From NCBI GenBank assembly GCA_000493945.1, contig AWNW01000008.1, positions 1-64,000 on the forward strand: 64,000 nucleotides of DNA. Reading direction: 5' to 3'. A program made the translations under genes and the position numbers. Shown in pieces: positions 23,997 to 33,387 of the stretch (within the stretch, counting starts at the first letter, position 1; each line of letters starts with the position of its first letter). The notes beneath the pieces were generated by a model, which worked only from the letters and a program-made list of their open reading frames with translations, had not been told where the DNA came from and made no database searches. The DNA is from Candidatus Hydrogenedens terephthalaticus JGI OTU-1. Its GTDB lineage: Bacteria > Hydrogenedentota > Hydrogenedentia > Hydrogenedentales > Hydrogenedentaceae.

Positions 23997-24095
23997 ATAA
24001 ATAGAAATAATCTATTAGTTTGGTTTTGTTCGTTGCGTTTAATTAAAATATATACAATATGTTGATGAAAAATAAAAGAAAATATATAGTGTATT
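23975..24095. repeat. perfect 15-bp inverted repeat spanning the fliF leader
   Basis: AATACACTATATATT at 23975-23989 and its exact complement AATATATAGTGTATT at 24081-24095 are 91 bases apart. The left arm lies in the promoter spacer. The right arm covers the ribosome-binding area immediately before the fliF ATG (24097). A transcript reading through from flgB-fliE would contain both arms and could hide the fliF start. A transcript from the local promoter would contain only the right arm. It could alternatively be a paired operator. Confidence 0.7.
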
Positions 24096-24096
24096 T

Positions 24097-25653
24097 ATGG
24101 AAACAATTTTACAATTCATAAATGGGATAAGAGAATTCTGGGCTAAGTTAACACTTAGTGCTAAGGTTATTATTGGGGTTTCTTTCTTTATAGTTTTTTT
24201 AGGTTTGTTATTAATAATATTCATTGGAGCCCAACCTCAATATACAGTCTTATCTGCAGGACTTTCCCCGCAAGAGGTATCCAAAATAACGGATGTATTG
24301 TCCCGTCAGGGGGTTCAATACCAATTAGGAGATAATAATACAAGTGTTTTAGTTCCCGTAAATCAGCGGAGTAATGCACAGTTATTATTAGCACAAAGCG
24401 ATTTACCTGTGGGTAGACCTGTTCCTCCGGGATGGGAATTATTTTCCACGACTGAACTGATGACCAATCAGTGGTTACAGAATGTAAAATTTATGAGGGC
24501 TCTTCAAGGAGAAATACAAAAGCAATTGAATGCTTTTGACTTTGTAAATGATAGTTATGTTCTTATTCGAGAAGCGAAGGAAGAATTATTTGTTTCCGAA
24601 CAAAAACCCTCAGAAGCAGCGGTTACGCTTGATATTAATAGACCTCTTACCAAACAGGAAGTGAAGGCTATAGTTAGTATTGTAGACCATGCCGGTGGAG
24701 CCAATCTTCACCCGGGGAATATTACCGTGGTTAGTACCAAGGGAGATGTCCTATATTTACCTCCACAGGCAGGATTTGCCTCTCTTGCCAGTTCCAAATT
24801 GGAGTTGTTGACCGAATGGGAGAAACAGCGAGAGATGAAAGTAATGAATAAATTGCGGGAGTTAGGGGTTCGGGGAACTGTTTCCGTCAGTGCCAAGATA
24901 AACTTTGATAGTTCTGAAGAAGTCGAAGAAAAAGTAAGCGAAGGCACGGAAATAAGCACATCTACGACAGAAACTACCAGTGAAACAACTGACAAACCTC
25001 CCGAAGGTGCTCCTGGTGTAGTCGCCAATGTTCCTGAAGCCACAGTTCCTGGCACTACTTCTTCTAAGGAGACGACAACAGAGGAAATTGCAAACTATGA
25101 GCCATCTCGTTTAACAAGAAAAAAGAAGAAAGAAGGGGGAAATGTTGAAAAATTCCTTGTAACTGTTATTGTCGAAGGTGATTATCAGGAAACACAAGAT
25201 GAACAGGGAAATACAAAACGGAACTATATAGGTCTTTCCGAAGAGCGGAAAAAGATGTTTCAAGATTTTGTAATGTCCGCAGTGGGCGAGGGAGAAGTTC
25301 CTACAGAAGTGTTAGTTTACGATCAGCCTTTTGGTATTTCTGAATTAGAGACGGGAATTCCTAAAACAGAAGAAATACCATTCCAATGGAGAACATGGCT
25401 AACACCCGTTACAGTCGTTATTCAATTAATAGTTATTTTTGTCGTCTTTCTATTATTGAGATCGTTTTTAAGAAGCACTGTAGTAGAGAAGAAAGAAATA
25501 GAAGAAGAAATTGAAGCGGTTGAATTACCGGGTGCAACAAAAGAAGATTTAAGAAGACAGGAAGTGGCTCGGGAAGTGGCTCGGGTTTCTATTGAAGAAC
25601 CCGAAACCGCAGCCGCTTTAATTCGTTCATGGTTATCAGAAGGAGAAGAGTAA
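24097..25653 (+). CDS. fliF: flagellar MS-ring protein FliF
   Basis: 518 residues. TM1 at about 26-47, the ring-building motif domain with LSPQEVSKITDVLSRQGVQY and the YscJ-like RALQGEIQKQLNAFD, then NRPLTKQEVKAIVSIVDHA. A Thr/Glu/Pro-rich insertion covers about 270-335, TM2 about 430-455, and the C-terminal tail ends in the FliG-binding segment (AALIRSWLSEGEE). FliF forms the inner-membrane ring. No Shine-Dalgarno is present; the ATG is preceded by one arm of a 15-bp inverted repeat. AGGAGAAG inside its last codons acts as ribosome site for fliG. Confidence 0.96.
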   Translation: METILQFINGIREFWAKLTLSAKVIIGVSFFIVFLGLLLIIFIGAQPQYTVLSAGLSPQEVSKITDVLSRQGVQYQLGDNNTSVLVPVNQRSNAQLLLAQSDLPVGRPVPPGWELFSTTELMTNQWLQNVKFMRALQGEIQKQLNAFDFVNDSYVLIREAKEELFVSEQKPSEAAVTLDINRPLTKQEVKAIVSIVDHAGGANLHPGNITVVSTKGDVLYLPPQAGFASLASSKLELLTEWEKQREMKVMNKLRELGVRGTVSVSAKINFDSSEEVEEKVSEGTEISTSTTETTSETTDKPPEGAPGVVANVPEATVPGTTSSKETTTEEIANYEPSRLTRKKKKEGGNVEKFLVTVIVEGDYQETQDEQGNTKRNYIGLSEERKKMFQDFVMSAVGEGEVPTEVLVYDQPFGISELETGIPKTEEIPFQWRTWLTPVTVVIQLIVIFVVFLLLRSFLRSTVVEKKEIEEEIEAVELPGATKEDLRRQEVAREVARVSIEEPETAAALIRSWLSEGEE

Positions 25654-25654
25654 T

Positions 25655-26692
25655 ACGGCACCGAGAAAAGATACAAAAGAACCAGATAAGTTAACAGGTC
25701 GGAAAAAAGCGGCAATACTGCTGGCATGTTTGGGTCCCGAACATGCGAGTAGCATCCTTGCGCATTTAAGAGAAGCAGAAATTGACCGCCTGACGCTGGA
25801 TATTGCTTCTTTGGGAACTATTGACCCGGAAATTAAGGCAAAAATATTTGATGAGTTCTTCCAGATGGCAGAAGCGAAACGATTTGTGGCTGAAGGCGGT
25901 ATTGAATTAGCAAAGGAATTATTAGAGAAATCATTTGGTGCGCAAAAAGCAATAGAGATATTGGGTCGTTTGCAAAGTTCGTTACAGGAAGTCCCCTTTC
26001 AATTTTTGAAGAAGGCTGACCCTGCCCAGATTAGTAGTTTTATTCAGGAAGAACATCCTCAAACCATCGCTTTGATATTAGCTCATCTTGACCCCAAAGT
26101 TTCTGCTCTGGCTCTTTCTTCATTACCTCCCGAGACACAAACCGATGTCATTTATCGTATTGCGACAATGGACCGAACGGCTCCCGAGATTATTCATGAA
26201 GTAGAACATGTTCTGGAGCGAAAGATGGCAGCTGTATTTACACAAGGATTTACTTTTGCGGGAGGTGTGAAAGAGGTGGCGGAAATACTCAATCTTGTTG
26301 AACGGTCTGCGGAAAAGAATATTATGGAAAAATTGCAAGAAAGAGACGCAGATTTAGCAAATGAAATTAATAAGTTGATGTTTACTTTCGATGATTTGAT
26401 TTATGTTGATGATGCAGGTATTCAAAAGGCATTAAGAGAAATTGACTCTAAAGATTTAGCCTTAGCATTGAAGTCGTCTACCGATGAGGTAAAAGACAAA
26501 ATATTCAAAAATATGTCAGAGCGTGCTCGTGAAATGTTAAAAGAAGAAATTGAATTTATGGGTCCTGTTCGACTGAAGAATGTAGAAGAGGCTCAACAGC
26601 GAATTGTGGCAGTTATACGCCGATTAGAAGAATCAGGTGACCTTATTATTACGGGGAGAGGAGAAGGGGGAGGTGAAGAAATTCTTGTTTAG
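25655..26692 (+). CDS. fliG: flagellar motor switch protein FliG, apparent ACG start
   Basis: FliG homology starts at LTGRKKAAILLACLGPEHAS, but the only canonical start in this frame is a TTG at 25730 inside that region, which would delete part of the FliF-binding N-domain. An ACG codon at 25655, six bases after AGGAGAAG, is in frame and gives A-P-R-K-D-T-K-E-P-D-K before the domain, for 345 residues, the usual length. A single C-to-T change would make it ATG, so either a sequence error or a true non-AUG start is possible. The middle domain has QEEHPQTIALILAHLDP (EHPQT motif). The C-domain has FDDLIYVDDAGIQKALREID with the charged torque helix. FliG couples stator force to rotation. Confidence 0.85.
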   Translation, partial: TAPRKDTKEPDKLTGRKKAAILLACLGPEHASSILAHLREAEIDRLTLDIASLGTIDPEIKAKIFDEFFQMAEAKRFVAEGGIELAKELLEKSFGAQKAIEILGRLQSSLQEVPFQFLKKADPAQISSFIQEEHPQTIALILAHLDPKVSALALSSLPPETQTDVIYRIATMDRTAPEIIHEVEHVLERKMAAVFTQGFTFAGGVKEVAEILNLVERSAEKNIMEKLQERDADLANEINKLMFTFDDLIYVDDAGIQKALREIDSKDLALALKSSTDEVKDKIFKNMSERAREMLKEEIEFMGPVRLKNVEEAQQRIVAVIRRLEESGDLIITGRGEGGGEEILV

Positions 26693-26706
26693 TAATCAGG
26701 ATAAAT

Positions 26707-27411
26707 ATGTCTATGTCTCAGTTTAAGAAAACACAAAAGTCTATTGTGGAAAATGCCGAAGTAAAATTTTTATCTCGTGACGATTTAAAAGAGTTTCCCA
26801 AAGAAAAAGAGATATCCGATGACCCTTTAAGTATGTATTCCCCTGAAGAATTACGGGCTATGATTTTAGAGCAGGCTCAACAGGAAGCAGAGGAAATTAA
26901 ACAGAAAGCCTATGAAGAAGGATATAATGATGGGAAATTATTAGCAGAACAGGAGTTTCAACAGTTCCTTGAGCAAACGAATAAAATTGTTCAAGAGAGT
27001 ATAGAAAAAATTACCCAAGCAAGAACGGATTTTTTGGAACAAATAACCCCTCAAATCCTCAAATTAGTTTTTCAAATTTCTGAAAAAGTAATCTCCGCCC
27101 AACTTCAAATAAATCCAGATATTGTTAAAACAATTGTAAAAGAAACATTAGAGGAATTAGTGGAAAGTCAGGAGATTTGTTTACATATTCATCCAGATGA
27201 TTATTTAATAATCGAAGGCGAAATCAAGTCCCGATGGGGAGATGGAAGTATAACGCAAAAGGTCACTTTTATTCCGGATGAAATGATAGAAAGGGGAGGA
27301 TGTATAGCGGAGACCAAGACACAGTTCGTTGATAATCAAATTTCTTCACGATTAAAACTAATTGTTGAGAAAATAGTTAACCTTGCGAGGGAAAACGGTG
27401 TTGACATTTAA
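26707..27411 (+). CDS. fliH: flagellar assembly protein FliH
   Basis: 234 residues. A charged N-terminal part, then EEAEEIKQKAYEEGYNDG-like helix with G-rich spacing (about 60-85) and the FliH/SctL C-domain (ISEKVISAQLQINPDIVKTIVKETLEEL near 122-149; HIHPDDYLIIEG near 160). FliH is the stator of the FliI ATPase, linking it to the export gate and C-ring. AGGA precedes the ATG. Its stop codon overlaps the fliI start by 14 bases. Confidence 0.92.
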   Translation: MSMSQFKKTQKSIVENAEVKFLSRDDLKEFPKEKEISDDPLSMYSPEELRAMILEQAQQEAEEIKQKAYEEGYNDGKLLAEQEFQQFLEQTNKIVQESIEKITQARTDFLEQITPQILKLVFQISEKVISAQLQINPDIVKTIVKETLEELVESQEICLHIHPDDYLIIEGEIKSRWGDGSITQKVTFIPDEMIERGGCIAETKTQFVDNQISSRLKLIVEKIVNLARENGVDI

Positions 27412-28705
27412 GCCTTATATAGATATTGTTCAAGAAACGAAACCGTTTCATATTTGTGGCAAGGTGAAGAATATTACGGGGCTAACGATTGAAGTTAGTG
27501 GTCCGGAAATGAGAATTGGGGACCTATGTTATATATCATCAAGGGATAGGAAAAATTTAATACCTGTGGAAGTGGTTGGTTTTCGAAATGATTATTACCT
27601 TGTAATGCCTCTGGATGAAATTCAGGGTTTAGGACCCGACTATATTTTAATTCCAACTTTTCAATCGAGAAATGTTCCTGTTGGAGATGCTTTTTTAGGG
27701 AGGGTTATTGATGCTGTCGGTAATCCTATAGATGGAAAACCCTTCCCTAAAGTCAATGAAAAAAGGTCATTATATACAAGCCCTCCATCTGCCGTATTTC
27801 GTCCTCGAATAACGAAACCATTAGCAACAGGAATAAAATCTATTGATGGATGTGCTACCTGTGGTAAAGGACAGCGTGTAGCAATTCTTTCAGGGAGTGG
27901 GGTAGGAAAAAGTAAATTGATTGGGATGATTGCACGAAATACCAATGCAGATATAAATGTTATCGCCCTTGTAGGAGAACGAGGTAAAGAAGTCCGCGAA
28001 TTTATTGATTTAGATTTAGGAGAAGAAGGGCTGAAAAGGTCTGTGGTTGTTGTGGCAACATCACATGAACCCGCATTAAGACGAATTAGTGCGGGTTATG
28101 TAGCAACAACCATAGCTGAATATTTCCGTGACCAGGGTGCCGATGTATTGTTGATGATGGATTCGATAACAAGATTTGCTATGGCACAACGAGAGGTAGG
28201 CTTATCTATCGGAGAACCTCCAACTACAAAAGGATATACACCTTCCGTGTTCAGTCTCTTGCCCCGACTCTTAGAACGGGTAGGAACATCCGAAAAAGGG
28301 ACTATAACCGGTTTTTATACAGTCCTTGTAGAAGCAGATGATTTGAATGACCCTATAGGAGATGCTGTTCGAAGCATTACGGATGGGCATATTTCTTTAT
28401 CACGGAGTTTGGCAACACGCGGACATTATCCCCCGGTAGATGTTTTAGAGAGTATTAGTCGTTCAATGTTAGAAGTTACATCACCGGAACATCGTGTTCT
28501 CTCGAATAAGATACGAAGTATTCTGGCTACTTATCGCGATGCAGAAGATCTAATAAATATCGGGGCTTATGTTACGGGGTCAAATAAAGAGATTGATGAA
28601 GCACTACGACTCATGCCGAAAATAAGAAAATTTTTAATCCAGGATTTGTATGAAAAAGTTCACTGGGATCAAATATTATCACTAATGAAGGAGGCACTTA
28701 GTTAA
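27398..28705 (+). CDS. fliI: flagellum-specific ATPase FliI
   Basis: 435 residues taking the GTG at 27398, which has GAGGG 7 bases upstream. The frame is open to an earlier TTG at 27383, and a TTG at 27401 is a third option. Walker A GSGVGKS is at about 166-172, ALVGERGKEVREFID near 188-202 and the Walker B segment LLMMDSITRFAMAQREVGL near 244-262, all as in FliI. It drives type III export of flagellar subunits. Translational coupling with fliH is likely from the 14-base overlap. fliJ starts 5 bases after. Confidence 0.96.
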   Translation: MLTFKPYIDIVQETKPFHICGKVKNITGLTIEVSGPEMRIGDLCYISSRDRKNLIPVEVVGFRNDYYLVMPLDEIQGLGPDYILIPTFQSRNVPVGDAFLGRVIDAVGNPIDGKPFPKVNEKRSLYTSPPSAVFRPRITKPLATGIKSIDGCATCGKGQRVAILSGSGVGKSKLIGMIARNTNADINVIALVGERGKEVREFIDLDLGEEGLKRSVVVVATSHEPALRRISAGYVATTIAEYFRDQGADVLLMMDSITRFAMAQREVGLSIGEPPTTKGYTPSVFSLLPRLLERVGTSEKGTITGFYTVLVEADDLNDPIGDAVRSITDGHISLSRSLATRGHYPPVDVLESISRSMLEVTSPEHRVLSNKIRSILATYRDAEDLINIGAYVTGSNKEIDEALRLMPKIRKFLIQDLYEKVHWDQILSLMKEALS

Positions 28706-28710
28706 TTGTT

Positions 28711-29169
28711 ATGAATCAAAGAGACTATCAGCGTTATGACCCCCTAATAAGAATTCGTAAAACACAAGAACAATTATGTGCCCAAAAATTAGCGGAAACA
28801 TTGATGAAAATACAAAATATTCAAAAGGAAATAGAAAACACAGAACAATTACAAAAAGACCATATAACACAAGTTCAAACCATGCAAAAAAAATCACAGA
28901 AAGTAAAAGAAATTTCGGATTCGTTTGAATATATTGTGTTTTTAGGTAAGCAAAAAGAGTTGTTAGAGAAGAAGAAAAGCGAATTAGAAAATATAGCCAA
29001 TATGCAAAGAAAAGAATTGGAGCAAATTATGATAGAAGAAAAAATGCTCCAAAAATTGAGAGAGAATAGAGAAAAAGTTTTTCGTAATTGGGTTCAAAAG
29101 GAAATTCAAAAGAGCACGGATGATTTGAGTGGGACACGATTTTTAATGAAGATTAAAAAAGCCCTATGA
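28711..29169 (+). CDS. fliJ: flagellar export protein FliJ
   Basis: 152 residues, almost wholly alpha-helical coiled coil with many Lys, Glu and Gln and no hydrophobic segment. N-terminal RYDPLIRIRKTQEQLCAQKLAE and QKEIENTEQ patterns, plus position right after fliI, support FliJ, the central stalk-like helper of the FliI hexamer. Sequence identity in this family is always low, so the call rests mainly on structure class and context. Confidence 0.8.
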   Translation: MNQRDYQRYDPLIRIRKTQEQLCAQKLAETLMKIQNIQKEIENTEQLQKDHITQVQTMQKKSQKVKEISDSFEYIVFLGKQKELLEKKKSELENIANMQRKELEQIMIEEKMLQKLRENREKVFRNWVQKEIQKSTDDLSGTRFLMKIKKAL

Positions 29170-29206
29170 TATAAAAGCATGGTGTTGAAATATAGGAAAT
29201 AAAAAT

Positions 29207-29782
29207 ATGCGATTTCTCCTGATAATTATATTAGCAGTTATATCTTTTGTGGGGACACTGGTAGGAATATTAGCCATTACTGGAAATCTATCCGGGGAAT
29301 CACTTCAGAAATTAGTTGCCCCTTCTCCTGCCACTCAAAAAGTAACAATACCCCAGCCCAATATTCAAGAAGATTCCATTGCTACATTAATTGAGCAAAT
29401 ACAAAAGAAAGAAGCATCATTAAAACAGAAAGAAGAGGAAATAAAGAAAAAAGAGGAAGAGATAAAAGCAAAATCTCAGGAATTACAACAGATGCAGTCG
29501 AAGATAGAATCTATCCAGAAAGAACTTAGTTCAAAATTAGGGGAGGATAAAAAAGAAAAAGCAATGCAAATGCAAGCAATTGCGGTTACGCTTAGTGGTA
29601 TGAAACCGGATAAAGCAGCGGAACGATTAAAGACAATGAATCCGGATGAGATTGCCGAAATTCTTACTTATGTCAAACCAAAGGAAAGAGGGAAAATAGT
29701 AGAAGCCTTAGATGCTCAATTAGCAGCACAGGTACTTCAAGCCCTACAAAAAGTGCAACCTCCTTCTACTCCCGCCTCGTAA
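29207..29782 (+). CDS. MotE-like flagellar coiled-coil protein
   Basis: 191 residues. One N-terminal membrane helix (about 3-24), a Pro-rich link, a strong coiled coil from 60 to 112 (KQKEEEIKKKEEEIKAK heptads), and a C-terminal MgtE-N-like helical domain (LSGMKPDKAAERLKTMNPDEIAEILTYVKPKERG). This is the layout of MotE/YlxF proteins encoded between fliJ and fliK, described as chaperones or stabilisers of flagellar motor proteins in the periplasm. It starts 37 bases after fliJ. Confidence 0.82.
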   Translation: MRFLLIIILAVISFVGTLVGILAITGNLSGESLQKLVAPSPATQKVTIPQPNIQEDSIATLIEQIQKKEASLKQKEEEIKKKEEEIKAKSQELQQMQSKIESIQKELSSKLGEDKKEKAMQMQAIAVTLSGMKPDKAAERLKTMNPDEIAEILTYVKPKERGKIVEALDAQLAAQVLQALQKVQPPSTPAS

Positions 29783-29871
29783 AAATTATCCCTCAATAAA
29801 AATAATCTTACTCAAAACTTATTCGTAATTCTATTGAAATATTAATTTCTATTTTTTATAGGAGAGAATTT

Positions 29872-31368
29872 ATGATTGATAGTATAATGAACGCCCTTTT
29901 CCCTGTTGTGCCAGGGGAAATCCAAGGAACGGATACAGGCACTCGAGAAAATCCAAACTCTGATGGAAGTGATTTCGGACAGGTTCTAAGTATCTTAATG
30001 GCACAAATGGGTTTAGCAGCAATGCCTCTTCAGCAGAACAGCAATGGTTCTGAAATGGAAGCAGAAGTTCATTCGGAGGCAGAGGTAGAAAATATTTCTC
30101 CTGTTATCATAAATTCGATGAGTACAGAGTTGCCTTCTAATGTAACGAGTGGAACTGCGGAAGAAATAATGCAATTGCATGATTTAGATGTTGAATTAAA
30201 TCCTGCTGTTAGACAGGAAAATGTACAAGCAAAAAATGCAACTCTTGTAGAGGTAGATGTAAAACAAGATATTCCTATTACCCCTGAAATGCGAGATAAG
30301 TTGCCATTACAATTAGGAACTGATTTGGCTCAGGGAATTGGAAAAATGCAATCGGAACAGCCTGTCATAGAGCAGACGGATGTAGTAATAAAAAATTCGG
30401 CACATTTAAATTCATCACAAAAAGAAAATCCGTCTGGTGATGGTCAAAAACCAATTACCCCTGCGGATATAGTTCAAATAAGTAAAGTAGAGACAGCGGA
30501 ACTATCTCAAATGCAGGATAAACTACATATCAAAAATATAGAATTATCTGCTATTGTGAAGCCAGAAGAACAGCAAAAACTGGGTCTTTTAAAATTGGGG
30601 CAAGTATCAAGCGATAAAAATGTCCAAAGTAATGTAGTAGATACACAAACAAACACACAGCAGAAATATATAGATGTATTAGCAGATATAAAGCACTATT
30701 TATCCAATAATGGGAATGTAGAACCGCGAGAAAATATCCTTTCTAAAGTTTTAGAAGCAAGGTTAATTTCCGGTTCAGGTGAACAAAGCAATTCAAGTTC
30801 ACAACATAAATCTGATTTGCCTAATACGAACCCTCAAATAGGAATCCTCTCAGAAAAATCCATGAAGATAGGAAACGAGAGAGCCTCTGAAAAAACATTG
30901 TCTATAGTCCCGGCAGAACCTAAAGAAGTTGTTGCTAACTTATCTTCATTGAGGTCTGTCCTGACGGAACAGATAAAGTTTGCGTTTCGATCAGAAACAA
31001 AGATAATTACAATAAGATTGGAACCCGAGTCATTAGGATTAATGGAGGTTAAGGTTCAGGAAAATTCAGGAAAAATCGGGATTCAACTGACTACTTCTAA
31101 CAATGATGTTCATAAAGTATTAACACAAGGATTACCTCAATTAAGAGAAGTTCTGAAACAAGAAGGTATCTTTGTTAAGGATGTGCAGGTGATTTCAACA
31201 GGGACAACAAGCCTTATGTTAAATCAAGATTTTAATTCACATTCCTTTTCAAAGGAGGTTCAGATAGAACCTACCTTATATTACTCAAATAGAGATTTAC
31301 AACAAACAGTAGAAGAAACAAAACCCATTTCCGATTACCATAATGGCACATTAAGTTTATGGGTATAA
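29872..31368 (+). CDS. fliK: flagellar hook-length control protein FliK
   Basis: 498 residues. The first 360 are Gln-, Glu-, Ser- and Asn-rich and poorly conserved, as expected for the ruler part. The C-terminal Flg_hook domain (about 360-445) has TKIITIRLEPESLGLMEVKV, GKIGIQLTTSN and GLPQLREVLKQEGIFVKDVQV. FliK measures the hook and switches export specificity through FlhB, which is not in the window. AGGAGAGAATTT precedes the ATG. The gap from the MotE-like gene is 89 bases. Confidence 0.9.
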   Translation: MIDSIMNALFPVVPGEIQGTDTGTRENPNSDGSDFGQVLSILMAQMGLAAMPLQQNSNGSEMEAEVHSEAEVENISPVIINSMSTELPSNVTSGTAEEIMQLHDLDVELNPAVRQENVQAKNATLVEVDVKQDIPITPEMRDKLPLQLGTDLAQGIGKMQSEQPVIEQTDVVIKNSAHLNSSQKENPSGDGQKPITPADIVQISKVETAELSQMQDKLHIKNIELSAIVKPEEQQKLGLLKLGQVSSDKNVQSNVVDTQTNTQQKYIDVLADIKHYLSNNGNVEPRENILSKVLEARLISGSGEQSNSSSQHKSDLPNTNPQIGILSEKSMKIGNERASEKTLSIVPAEPKEVVANLSSLRSVLTEQIKFAFRSETKIITIRLEPESLGLMEVKVQENSGKIGIQLTTSNNDVHKVLTQGLPQLREVLKQEGIFVKDVQVISTGTTSLMLNQDFNSHSFSKEVQIEPTLYYSNRDLQQTVEETKPISDYHNGTLSLWV

Positions 31369-31380
31369 AGGAGAAACAAT

Positions 31381-32007
31381 ATGAATGCAATGGTTCAATT
31401 TAAATCAAATATTTCGGGATTAAATGCCCCGACACCTACTCAAAGAACAGAGGTTTTAAAGGAAATGCAGTCCTTGTATCAGGCGAGAAGAAAAGGACTA
31501 CTTCAAGATTACTTAAAGAAAGTTATTGAGTCTACGGGTGCGAAGAGTTTATCTATTGCAAAATCTGCCGAAGCACAATCTACCAGTAACAGCACAGCAA
31601 CAACTCGAACACCATCAAGAGAGTTAAGTTCAGATACATTTCTGCAATTACTGGTTATGCAAATGCAATATCAAGACCCGTTAGAACCGGTTCAGAATAC
31701 AGAAATGCTTGCCCAGTTAGCTCAATTTTCAGCATTGGAACAGTCTATTAAAACGAATACGAGTATAGTATCACTACAGCAAGATATTCAGACTTTATCT
31801 CAAAATGTGCAATCTATGTCTATGAGTGCCAGTCAACAAATGATTGGCAGGTATATCGAAGGTTCTTCGATAGAGGGTACCCCTGTTAAAGGAAAAGTTG
31901 ATGGAGTATCCATTGAGAATGGAGTTCTCCTTTTGAATATAGGTTCAAACAAAGTTCCTATTAACCAGGTTCAAAGTGTTCGCATAGAACAACCCGACAC
32001 AAAGTAA
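31381..32007 (+). CDS. flgD: flagellar hook capping protein FlgD
   Basis: 208 residues. The diagnostic segment SSDTFLQLLVMQMQYQDPLEPVQNTEML (about 82-109), with AQLAQFSALEQ after it, identifies FlgD, the scaffold for hook assembly. The C-terminal region (about 155-205) has a reduced beta domain with SSIEGTPVKGKVDGVSIEN. A 75-residue N-terminal extension is longer than usual. It is 12 bases downstream of fliK. Confidence 0.94.
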   Translation: MNAMVQFKSNISGLNAPTPTQRTEVLKEMQSLYQARRKGLLQDYLKKVIESTGAKSLSIAKSAEAQSTSNSTATTRTPSRELSSDTFLQLLVMQMQYQDPLEPVQNTEMLAQLAQFSALEQSIKTNTSIVSLQQDIQTLSQNVQSMSMSASQQMIGRYIEGSSIEGTPVKGKVDGVSIENGVLLLNIGSNKVPINQVQSVRIEQPDTK

Positions 32008-32080
32008 TAAAACATTCATTTGAAATTAAAAGAAGATTTATTAACATAAAACAAACAATAAACCATAAGGAGATATAACT

Positions 32081-33340
32081 ATGGGAATGGCAATGTTAAC
32101 GGCAGTAACAGGTTTACAATCTCATCAACGCAGGTTGGATGTAATTGCAAACAATATTGCAAATGTAAACACGGTTGGATACCGTTCTTCTCGTGTCCTT
32201 TTTCAGGATTTGTTTTCTCAATTATTAAGAGGAGGTTCTGCCCCGGTAGGCAATTTTGGAGGATCTAATCCGCAACAAGTAGGGTTAGGTGTGCGTATTG
32301 CAAGTATTGATGTCAATCATCAGCAGGGTTCCCTTTTGTCTACAGGTGTTTCTTCCGATTTGGCAATACAAGGGAATGGATTTTTTGTATTGAGTGATGG
32401 GCAGAAGACAGCATTTACCCGTGATGGTTCTTTTGATTTAAACTCAAACGGGTTACTTATTGATCCCGCTACCGGTATGCGTGTGCAGGGTTATCTTGCT
32501 GACGATACGGGTGTCGTAAATACGGACCAGCCGCCACAGGATATTTCTATACCTATTGGAAGTGCAGGGATTGTTCGTTCCACTACCAATGTATACCTAA
32601 TTGGAAATCTAAATGCTAACGCTCCTACAACTCCTGTTCCAACTACAGTAACGAGGACAGTAGAAGTGTATGATTCTTTAGGTACTTCACGATTGGTAAC
32701 TTTATCATTTACGAAACAGGCAACCCCTGCGAATCAATGGACATGGCAAGCCTCATACGATGGGAATAGTGTGGGTACCGGTGCACTAACATTTAGCACT
32801 TCCGGTACATTACCATTAGGAACAACCGGAACGGTAACAATCCCCGGTGCATTAATGAATATAACAGGTTCGCAACCTAATGATTTAACATTCAATATAG
32901 ATTTTACAGAAATTACTCAACTGGCAACAGATAGTACTACAGGTAGTGATGTTACTGTTCGTTCCCAGGATGGTTTTCCAAGAGGTGTCCTTGAAAGTTT
33001 TAATATCGGAGCCAATGGTGAGATTGTGGGCGTATTCAGCAATGGACTTACCCGCGTTTTTGCTCAGGTAGCCTTAGCAACATTTTCCAATGTGGGTGGA
33101 TTGGTTCGTGATGGGAATAATATGTTCCTTGAAACCCCAGCTTCTGGTGTCGCTCAAGTAGGTCCTCCTCGCTCAGGAAGCAGAGGTACTGTATCTGGTG
33201 GAGTTTTAGAAAGTTCCAATGTTGACTTAGGGACAGAATTTAGTTCATTAATTGTAACGCAACGCGGATTTCAGGCGAATGCCCGAACCATAACCGCAGC
33301 AGATACACTTCTACAAGAAACCGTTAATTTAGGAAGATAA
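32081..33340 (+). CDS. flgE: flagellar hook protein FlgE
   Basis: 419 residues. N-terminal NNIANVNTVGYRSSRVLFQDL (about 24-44), a hook-specific central beta region rich in Thr, Gly and Asn, and the C-terminal ESSNVDLGTEFSSLIVTQRGF with QANARTITAADTLLQETVNL. This is the hook structural protein. AAGGAGATAT precedes the ATG and a strong terminator follows at 33388, making flgE the last gene of its transcription unit. Confidence 0.95.
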   Translation: MGMAMLTAVTGLQSHQRRLDVIANNIANVNTVGYRSSRVLFQDLFSQLLRGGSAPVGNFGGSNPQQVGLGVRIASIDVNHQQGSLLSTGVSSDLAIQGNGFFVLSDGQKTAFTRDGSFDLNSNGLLIDPATGMRVQGYLADDTGVVNTDQPPQDISIPIGSAGIVRSTTNVYLIGNLNANAPTTPVPTTVTRTVEVYDSLGTSRLVTLSFTKQATPANQWTWQASYDGNSVGTGALTFSTSGTLPLGTTGTVTIPGALMNITGSQPNDLTFNIDFTEITQLATDSTTGSDVTVRSQDGFPRGVLESFNIGANGEIVGVFSNGLTRVFAQVALATFSNVGGLVRDGNNMFLETPASGVAQVGPPRSGSRGTVSGGVLESSNVDLGTEFSSLIVTQRGFQANARTITAADTLLQETVNLGR

Positions 33341-33387
33341 TCTATAATACATGATTTTATTGGCAACAAAATCTGACTGATTTTCAT

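Noticed and set aside
25730..26692. fliG starting at the TTG 25730
   Set aside because: This start would cut into the conserved N-domain; homology and the Shine-Dalgarno at 25641 place the start at 25655.
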